The notes under the pieces: model-generated
What the model was told of the DNA's origin: nothing
Seen by the model: the letters and a program-made list of their open reading frames with translations, nothing else
The model's database searches: none
Made by a program: the position numbers and the translations under genes
Shown here: piece after piece, positions 17,045 to 24,400 of the stretch
Layout of the letters: every line of letters starts with the position of its first letter
Position numbering within the stretch: position 1 is the stretch's first letter
Source of the DNA: Thiocapsa sp.
GTDB taxonomy: Bacteria > Pseudomonadota > Gammaproteobacteria > Chromatiales > Chromatiaceae
Direction of reading: 5' to 3'
Assembly: GCF_018399035.1 (NCBI RefSeq)
Contig: NZ_CP073760.1
Span: 3,166,001-3,230,000 of the forward strand
DNA length: 64,000 nucleotides

Positions 17045-18454
17045 TTGGACATCCGCTCACACGAGTTTCAGCCGCGCGCGGTCGCCGCACTCCACGACGC
17101 GAGCCTCCAACAGGCGCTGGACAAGGCGCGCGACGGCTTCGTCGCCAAACGCGCAGTGCAGGTCGCCGAGCTGTCCGAGTTCGAGGCCCTGCGCGAGGCG
17201 GCCAAGACGCTCAAGGACCACGTCCTCGATCATCTCGATCACTACCTGGAACGCTACGAGGCGGCCGTCGTCGCGGCCGGCGGTCAGGTCCATTGGGCCC
17301 GCGACGACGCCGAGGCCCGCCGGATCATCCTCGACATCTGCAAACGCGTGGATGCGCGCACCGTCACCAAGGGCAAATCGATGGTGTCGGAGGAGATCGG
17401 TCTCAACACGGCCTTGATCGATGCCGGCCTCGTCGTGGTCGAGACCGATCTGGGCGAGTACATCATTCAGCTTGCAGGCGAGGCGCCCTCGCACATCATC
17501 GCCCCGGCCGTGCACAAGACCCGCGAGCAGGTCTCGGATCTCTTCGAGAAGGCCCACGGCGGACCGCGCCTCACCGAGATCGCGGACCTGGTCGACGCGG
17601 CCCGTCTGGCGCTGCGCGAGCGCTATTTCCAGGCCGACGTCGGCATCACCGGCGGCAATTTTCTGATCGCCGAGACCGGCTCCAGCCTGATCGTCACCAA
17701 CGAGGGCAACGGCGATCTCACCCAGACCCTGGCGCGGGTGCACATCGTCACCGCCGGCATCGAGCGCGTCGTGCCCACGCTGGACGACGCGACACTCTTC
17801 CTGCGCCTGCTCGCGCGCAGCGCCACCGGTCAGGAGACCGAGACCTACACGACCCTCTCGACCGGACCCAAGCGTGCGAACGACCTCGACGGGCCTGAGG
17901 AATACCATGTCGTCCTGGTCGACAACGGCCGTTCGCGCATGCTCGCCGGACCCTTTCGCGAGATGCTGCGCTGCATCCGATGCGGCGCCTGTATGAATCA
18001 CTGTCCCGTCTACGGCGCCATCGGCGGGCATGCCTACGGCTGGGTCTATCCCGGACCCATGGGCTCGGTGCTGACCCCGCTGATCAAGGGCCTGGACGCC
18101 GCCTACGACCTTCCCAACGCCTGCACCCTGAACGGCCGCTGCGCCTCGGTCTGCCCGGTGAAGATCCCGTTGCCGGATCTCCTGCGCCGGCTGCGTCACG
18201 AGCAGTTCAAGCAGGCGATCACCCCGCGTCGCAAGCGCTATGCGCTTGGCGCCTGGCGCCTTCTGGCGACCCGACCCAAGCTCTACCATGCGCTGGAGCG
18301 GCTGACCGCGCGGGCGCTCGCCGCGATCGGCGGTCGTGCAGGTCGCATCCGCCGCCTGCCGGGGGCCCGCGGCTGGACCGAAGGTCGCGACCTCCCCGCC
18401 CCGCCGGGCCGAACCTTTCTGGAACGCTGGCACACCGAGCGAGGGCAGTCATGA
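17045..18454 (+). CDS. lutB: lactate utilization iron-sulfur protein LutB
   Basis: 469 residues. The N-terminal LUD domain (ALREAAKTLKDHVLDHLD; TKGKSMVSEEIGLN; GNFLIAETGSSLIVTNEGNG) is followed by a ferredoxin-like region with two 4Fe-4S sets, CIRCGACMNHCPVY near residue 310 and CTLNGRCASVCPVK near 360. LutB is the central electron-transfer subunit of the LutABC lactate dehydrogenase. The only usable start is TTG at 17045, with GAGGG about 9 nt upstream; no ATG or GTG is available before the next upstream stop at 16991. The original start probably overlapped the lutA stop at 15634 and was separated by the cassette. lutC overlaps the end as ATGA. Confidence 0.88.
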   Translation: MDIRSHEFQPRAVAALHDASLQQALDKARDGFVAKRAVQVAELSEFEALREAAKTLKDHVLDHLDHYLERYEAAVVAAGGQVHWARDDAEARRIILDICKRVDARTVTKGKSMVSEEIGLNTALIDAGLVVVETDLGEYIIQLAGEAPSHIIAPAVHKTREQVSDLFEKAHGGPRLTEIADLVDAARLALRERYFQADVGITGGNFLIAETGSSLIVTNEGNGDLTQTLARVHIVTAGIERVVPTLDDATLFLRLLARSATGQETETYTTLSTGPKRANDLDGPEEYHVVLVDNGRSRMLAGPFREMLRCIRCGACMNHCPVYGAIGGHAYGWVYPGPMGSVLTPLIKGLDAAYDLPNACTLNGRCASVCPVKIPLPDLLRRLRHEQFKQAITPRRKRYALGAWRLLATRPKLYHALERLTARALAAIGGRAGRIRRLPGARGWTEGRDLPAPPGRTFLERWHTERGQS

Positions 18455-19095
18455 GCAGCGCGCGAGAGGACATTCTGGATGCCGTGCGTCGTGCAGCGGG
18501 GCGCGAACCGCTCGATGCACCTGCCCGCGCAACACTGGATGCACGCATCGCCACACCGGTCCGGCATCTCCGCCCGGCCTTCGACGAAGACCTCCTCGCG
18601 CGCTTTATCCGCAAGCTCGAAAGCCGCTCGGGCACGCTCGCGCGCGTCGCCGGCCGAGCACAGATCCCGGCCGCCGTGGAGACCTTCCGATCGGCACATG
18701 GCCTCGCGCCGCACGCCGCCGTCGGCGCCGGGTTGAAGGACCTCGACTGGCCCGCCGACTGGAGCATCCATCACAACCGCGCAGGCATCGAGGAGACCCT
18801 GTCGGTGAGCCCCGCCTTCGCGGCGATCGCCGAGACCGGCACCCTCATGCTGCTCGCCTCGCCCGACAGCCCGACCACCCACAACTTCGTCCCGGACAAC
18901 CAGGTCGTGGTTCTGGAGACCACGCGGATCCTCCGGCACTTCGAGGACGGTTGGGCAGCCTTGCGCGAGCGCACGAGCGGCATGCCGCGCGCCGTCAACC
19001 TCGTCTCGGGCCCCTCGCGCACGGCCGACATCGAGCAGACGATACAGCTCGGCGCGCACGGGCCGCGGCGGTTGCATGTGGTGCTGGTGGATTGA
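18451..19095 (+). CDS. lutC: lactate utilization protein LutC
   Basis: 214 residues, a single LUD domain (YkgG/LutC family): SIHHNRAGIEETLSVSPAFA, AETGTLMLLASPDSPTTHNF and the C-terminal SGPSRTADIEQTIQLGAHGP block. It is the third component of the LutABC complex that oxidises L-lactate to pyruvate. Its start overlaps the lutB stop (ATGA), showing translational coupling. No lactate permease or GntR-type regulator is adjacent. Confidence 0.92.
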   Translation: MSSAREDILDAVRRAAGREPLDAPARATLDARIATPVRHLRPAFDEDLLARFIRKLESRSGTLARVAGRAQIPAAVETFRSAHGLAPHAAVGAGLKDLDWPADWSIHHNRAGIEETLSVSPAFAAIAETGTLMLLASPDSPTTHNFVPDNQVVVLETTRILRHFEDGWAALRERTSGMPRAVNLVSGPSRTADIEQTIQLGAHGPRRLHVVLVD

Positions 19096-19117
19096 TAGGG
19101 AGCACAACTTGCGCAGA

Positions 19118-19151
19118 TGGTTGGTTGTTCCTCGCACGGCTCGGCACAACC
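19118..19151. repeat. ~33-nt dispersed repeat, copy 1
   Basis: Reads GGTTGGTTGTTCCTCGCACG then GCTCGGCACAA. An opposite-strand copy with about three differences lies at roughly 58940-58973 between the META gene and lptM. Intergenic, downstream of lutC. Confidence 0.6.
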
Positions 19152-19205
19152 TACGGCCGGCAGGAACCAAACCCTACACCTGCGCCCGGCCGATCACTTG
19201 GGCTC

Positions 19206-20105
19206 CTAAACGCCGGACCCACTCCCATCCGAAGCTGATTCCACGTCTTCGCGACCCCTTCCGACGACGATCTCCTCGATATCCAGGTAATCGCGTAGCC
19301 GCTCGATGACCCGGGTCAGCACGGGCAACAGATCCGGATCCCTCATAGGCTCGCGATCGATGGCTTCGCAGCGGCCGAACATGGCATGGACGAGGTGCTC
19401 CTCGGTTTGAACATGTGCAGTGAGGTCGTCGAGCAGCCGTGCAACCTCGCTGCGTGTCGGTGAAGCGTCAACAGCAAGAAAAAGGTCGTTCAGGGCATCG
19501 AGCAAGGGTGCCGCGTCGACACCGAGCCCCAACTCTGCGGGACTCAAGGTCACCCTCCGCTCGGACACGCGGCCGACCCAGACCCGGAAACTCTCGCGTT
19601 GCAGCGAGTGGTAGAGCGGCGCCTCGCTGATCAAAAACAACAGCAGGTTGCGCGGGTTGGCGTAATAGGGCGCGTCGCGCACCAGCCAGCGCCGGTCGCG
19701 GATCAAGCGGTGTACCCGGATATGCTCGCGGAAGTCGGCCGCCTGCAATTGGTCCAGGATCAGCACCGTGGACTCGGCCTCGCTCAGCGCACAGGCATGG
19801 CTCACGATGTCGTCGAGCGGGTCGACCGCAGACGCCTTGCGCCCGTACTCGTCGGTACCCGGCGGCAAGATCACCTCCGGCGTGGGCGGCTCTTCGTCCG
19901 AAAAGTCGTGATAGAGGATGTGCGGGGTATCGAGTGCATGGGCGAGCGCGGTCGCAAAGGCCGTCTTACGGCGCTCGCCGTTCCCCTGGATGCTCAAGGT
20001 ACGAATCCGATTCGGCATCCCTTTCAGCAGACAACGCAGCTGAAAGTCGTAGTCGTCGTTGGACTCGAAACCGTGCTCGGCCATGGACTCGCGCAGTGTG
20101 CTCAT
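19206..20105 (-). CDS. conserved-type hypothetical protein with degenerate P-loop
   Basis: 299 residues from ATG 20105 (MSTLRESMAEHGFESNDDYD). The segment TLSIQGNGERRKTAFATAL resembles a Walker A loop with GxGxxxKT in place of GxxxxGKT. STVLILDQLQAADF could be a Walker B strand, and RNLLLFLISEAPLYHSLQRE looks like a sensor strand. This suggests a small AAA/STAND-type ATPase that has drifted. The C-terminal third is helical and acidic. I do not recognise the family. It runs convergently to lutC; the region just upstream of its start carries the second copy of the 53-nt repeat. Confidence 0.6.
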   Translation of the reverse strand: MSTLRESMAEHGFESNDDYDFQLRCLLKGMPNRIRTLSIQGNGERRKTAFATALAHALDTPHILYHDFSDEEPPTPEVILPPGTDEYGRKASAVDPLDDIVSHACALSEAESTVLILDQLQAADFREHIRVHRLIRDRRWLVRDAPYYANPRNLLLFLISEAPLYHSLQRESFRVWVGRVSERRVTLSPAELGLGVDAAPLLDALNDLFLAVDASPTRSEVARLLDDLTAHVQTEEHLVHAMFGRCEAIDREPMRDPDLLPVLTRVIERLRDYLDIEEIVVGRGREDVESASDGSGSGV

Positions 20106-20151
20106 GGCCTGATGATAGCGCCGCCACGAGGACGATGCTTGATGTGCTGCA

Positions 20152-20204
20152 CGGCCTTGATCATCGTTTGGTCCAACTGCTGGTGATCCTTGCGTCCTCA
20201 GGGC
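20152..20204. repeat. 53-nt dispersed repeat, copy 2
   Basis: Matches 7171-7223 with one mismatch, same orientation. It lies upstream of the P-loop gene and the diguanylate cyclase gene, in the divergent intergenic region between them. Confidence 0.8.
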
Positions 20205-20293
20205 CCGCAGTAGACTCCTCGCCATCAAGCCGAGGAGGCGCATTCAGGCATGCTTCTATTTGATGTCGCCGCAGGGGTTGCCTTTTCGCATCT

Positions 20294-21142
20294 GTGGCCA
20301 TCGGGTTAGAGGGCGGACGGCGCCAAGGCATGCGTGACACCGCCGCGGTTTCATCCATGCTTCCGACGGGCGGAATGGTTGCGGGCGGCGTCCCGCTGCT
20401 GTCGCCGCTTCACCGGGCATTCCCCTGTTTCACGATCCCGATCGTGCTGCCCATCACCTTGAGCATGCTCTTGGTCGGCGACCGGGTTCACGTCATCATG
20501 GGGCTGATGATCCTCATCTTCGGCATCGCCATGCTGTCCTCGTCGGTCCGGGTGAGACGATTGTTTCAAGATGCCACCGACATGCGTTTGAAGCTGGCCT
20601 CATCGATTGCGGAGGGCTCGGCGCTTCAGGAGATGTTGCGTATCGACGAGCTCATCCGCATCGGCAATCGGCGGCTCTTCGAAGAACAGCTCGCGAAGGA
20701 ATGGAGGCGAGCCGAACGCGGACGGAGCATCCTTGCGGTCATCTCGGCCGATATCGACCATTTCAAGGCGTACAACGACCGATATGGACACCCGGCCGGG
20801 GACCGCTGCCTGCTCTCCGTCGCACAGGCCATGGCTACGGCCCTGCAGCGACCGGGAGACACGGCAGCCCGCATCGGCGGAGAGGAATTCGCCTTCGTTC
20901 TCCCGCAGACGACCTTGCCGGGCGCCGAGCAAGTCGCAGAGCGAATCCGTAAGGCCGTCTGGGACCTCAACCTGCCGCACGCGGGCTCGACCATCGCCGA
21001 GCGCGTGACGGTGAGCTTGGGTGTCGCATCGTCCGACCATGCGTCGGTGGCTTCGGAGGCAGACCTGATACGCGCATCCGATGCCGCCCTTGACGAGGCC
21101 AAGCGCCGAGGGCGCAATCAGGTCGCGACCGTGGCCCCCTGA
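20294..21142 (+). CDS. membrane-anchored GGDEF diguanylate cyclase
   Basis: Up to 282 residues; ATG at 20357 is an equally possible start. Two hydrophobic segments near the N-terminus (IPIVLPITLSMLLVG and VIMGLMILIFGIAML) are followed by a short coiled coil (RRLFQDATDMRLKLASSIAE) and a GGDEF domain with an intact A-site, RIGGEEFAFVLPQT, near residue 195. The IDELIRIGNRR segment is the altered form of the usual LTGLPNRR. It should make cyclic di-GMP from GTP. The sensory N-terminus is much shorter than in relatives with multi-pass sensor domains, so the gene may have lost its 5' part at the repeat-containing junction. Confidence 0.82.
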   Translation: MAIGLEGGRRQGMRDTAAVSSMLPTGGMVAGGVPLLSPLHRAFPCFTIPIVLPITLSMLLVGDRVHVIMGLMILIFGIAMLSSSVRVRRLFQDATDMRLKLASSIAEGSALQEMLRIDELIRIGNRRLFEEQLAKEWRRAERGRSILAVISADIDHFKAYNDRYGHPAGDRCLLSVAQAMATALQRPGDTAARIGGEEFAFVLPQTTLPGAEQVAERIRKAVWDLNLPHAGSTIAERVTVSLGVASSDHASVASEADLIRASDAALDEAKRRGRNQVATVAP

Positions 21143-21419
21143 AACCGGCATCGACGTTCTTCTCCAAGCACGATCCGGGAACGCATCGGCATTGGGGCCA
21201 TCGACGAGGTCGGCGAGCACAGTGACAGGCCCGCCGCAAGCCACACCGCCGACGGCGGACTGACCCTCGCCCGCAGCATCGCCGCGTCATCGAAACGCGG
21301 GGTCACGAACAAGGCGAAACCGGGTCACGGCGGACCAACGGCGGTTGTTCGTCTGATACCTCGACCGCGTTTCGGGTTAATCTGCGGATGATTCAAGGAA
21401 GCAGATCCGCACTAGACCC

Positions 21420-24400
21420 GTGCCCCATGACGCCCCACCGACCGAGCCGCCACCGTCCGGCATCGATTCGCTCATCGAGCGCTCGCTCCTGCTCGACCTG
21501 GAGACCGGGCCGGACGGGGCCATCCACAAGATCGGGGCGATCCGACAGGGGCGCGAATTCCGTCGGCAAGGGAGATTCGATCCGGCGCGTACACTCGATG
21601 AGCTCGAGCGGTTTGCCGGCGATGCGAGCTTCGTTGTCGGCCACAACCTGCTCGGGCACGACCTGCCGACACTGCGCGCCCGAGCGCCGAGTCTGGACCT
21701 GCTCGGGCGGCGCATCATCGACACCCTGTACCTGTCTCCCTTGGCCTTTCCGGCAAACCCCTATCACCGGCTCGTCAAGGACTACAAGCTGGTGCGCGAC
21801 AGCGTCGCCGACCCGGTTCAGGACTGCCGACTGGCCGAGCAGGTGCTGCGCGAGCAGTTCGACGAGCTGGTCCGGCGCTGCACCAACGGGATTGCCGACG
21901 ACACCTCGCTCATCGCTACGGCGACGTCGCCGGCCGGCGCTGTAGGGACAAGCGCCGAGGGGTGGACAAGCTCAGCGCAGTCCACCAACGCCAGCGTCGG
22001 CTCAGACCTCGGTGGACTTCGCTCTCGCTCGTCCACCCTACCGGCCGTTGTCACGAACACGTCCGCGCGCGGTGACGAAGGCGGCGAGCGCGACCTGATC
22101 CGGGTCTTCCAGTTCTGTTTCCGCGGCGCGACCCTGCTGGAGGCCAATGCCACCGGCGGCGACGGCCTGGCCGCGGTCTTTCGGCTGCTCTCGGGCGAGC
22201 TACCGAGCGTCACCGAGGTGCGCGAGACCCTGCTGGCCCGCTGGCAGGGTCGCGCTTGCTCAAGCGTCGCCCCACGCCTGATCCTGGATCATCTGTCGAA
22301 CCCCGACCGCCGCCCAATCCTCGCCTACGCCGCGGCTTGGCTTCAGGTTGCCGGCGGCAGCTCGGTGCTGCCGCCCTGGGTGCGGCATCGCTTTCCGGCG
22401 ACGGTGACGCTGCTCAAGGCCCTGCGGGACACCCCCTGCGAGGATCCAATCTGTGCCTGGTGCCGGGAGGTCAACGACCCGCGGGCGCAGCTCGCGCGCT
22501 GGTTCGGCTTCGACGCCTTCCGCGCCGAGCCGCAGGCGCAGGACGGCGGGAGCCTGCAGGAGATCGTCGTCCGAGACGGCATCGCGGATCGCTCGCTGCT
22601 CGCGATCCTGCCGACCGGCGGCGGCAAATCGTTGTGCTTTCAGTTGCCGGCCCTGGTGCGCGCGCATCGGCGCGGCACCCTGAGCGTCGTCATCTCGCCC
22701 CTGCAGGCCCTGATGAAGGACCAGGTGGACAACCTGGTGAAAAAGACGGGTGCCACCAGTGCGGCGGCCATCTACGGTCTCTTGACCCCGCCGGAGCGCG
22801 GCGAGGTGATGGAGCGTGTGCGCCTCGGCGACATCGCCCTGCTCTACATCTCCCCGGAGCAGCTGCGCAATCGCTCGGTGGCGGACGTGCTGGCCAGCCG
22901 CGAGATCGGCTGCTGGATCTTCGACGAGGCCCACTGTTTGTCGAAATGGGGCCACGACTTCCGCCCCGACTATCTCTATGCCGGACGCTTCATCCGCACC
23001 CTGGCCGGGCTCCAAGGCGTGCCGGTCACGCCCGTGGCCTGCTTCACGGCTACGGCGAAGCGTGACGTGAAGACCGAGATCCTGGCCTATTTCCGCGAGG
23101 AGCTGGGTCTCGATCTCGTCGATTACACCGGCGGGGTCGAGCGCGACAACCTCGAATTCGAGGTCCAAGTCGTCGGCAAACACGAAAAGGACGCCCGGAT
23201 CCACGCCATCCTGACCGATCACCTCGGCGCGCCGAGATCGAGCGAGGATCCGGACCCGACTGGCGGCGCGGCTGTGGTCTACGCCTCGACGCGCAAAGGC
23301 ACCGAGGCCCTGGCCGAGCGCTTGGGCCGTCAAGGGTGGGCGGTCGAGGCATTCCACGCCGGCATTTCTGCGCCGGAGAAGAAGCGCATCCAGGAATCCT
23401 TCGTGACCGGCGAGCTGCAGGTGATCTGCGCGACCAATGCCTTCGGGATGGGCGTGGACAAGGAGGACGTGCGCCTGGTCGTGCATGCCGACATCCCGGG
23501 CTCGCTCGAGAGCTATATTCAGGAGGCCGGGCGGGCCGGGCGCGATCGCAAACCCGCAGCCTGCGTACTGCTCTACGACGAGCAGGACATCGAGTCGCAG
23601 TTTCGCATGGAGTCCTTCTCCGAGCTGTCGCGCCGCGACATCGCCGAGATCCTGCGCGGTGTGCGTCGGGCCAAGCGCGACCGCGAGGGCGTCGTGGTCG
23701 TCACCAGCGGCGAGCTGTTGCGCGACGAGGACCTCAGGCTGGGTTTCGATCCCGAGGCCACGGACGCCGACACCCGGGTGCGCATCGCCATCGCCTGGCT
23801 GGAGCGTGCCGGGCTGGTGGAGCGCAACGAGAACCGCACCTTCGTTTTCCAGGGCCGCCCCGCGGTAGCAAGCCTGGAGGATGCCGAGCGGAAGATCCGC
23901 GGTCTGGGCCTCTCCGCCGCTCAGGGCCAACGCTGGCTGGCGATCCTGGAGGCGATGCTCAACACCGACCCGGACGACACCTTCAGCGCCGACGAGCTGG
24001 CACGCCTGCCGGCCTTCGACCGCGCCGCGAATGGTCAGGCCGGTACGCCCGACCCAAACTCGGCCCCGGTCCCGCCCTGGGATCGCGGCGACACCCCGTC
24101 GCAGCGCGTCCTGCGCACCCTCCACGACATGGCCGGCGCCGGTCTCTTGCGTGACGGCCCGCAGCTCACGGCCTTCGTCAGTCACAAGGTCAAGAATCAT
24201 TCGGCCTTGATCCTCGCGCGGGTGGCGCGCCTGGAGCGGGCCATGCTGGAGGTCTTGCGCGAGCAGGACCCGGACGCCCAGACCGGCGTCTGGCTGCCGC
24301 TCTCGCTACGCCGTCTCAACCAACATCTCCTTGATCAGGGCCACGACAGCAACCCCGAGACCCTGCGCACCCTGCTCAAGGGCCTGACCCTGGACGGTCG

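Noticed and set aside
18472..19238. Long Arg/Pro-rich frame overlapping lutC
   Set aside because: Shadow frame of lutC; the LUD-domain frame from 18451 is coupled to lutB.
21143..21419. Short minus-strand pieces (MFVTPRFDDAAMLRARVSPP and VTVLADLVDGPNADAF) in the gap before the helicase
   Set aside because: They may be remnants of a decayed gene, but I cannot identify a family and two frames are needed; too weak to annotate.
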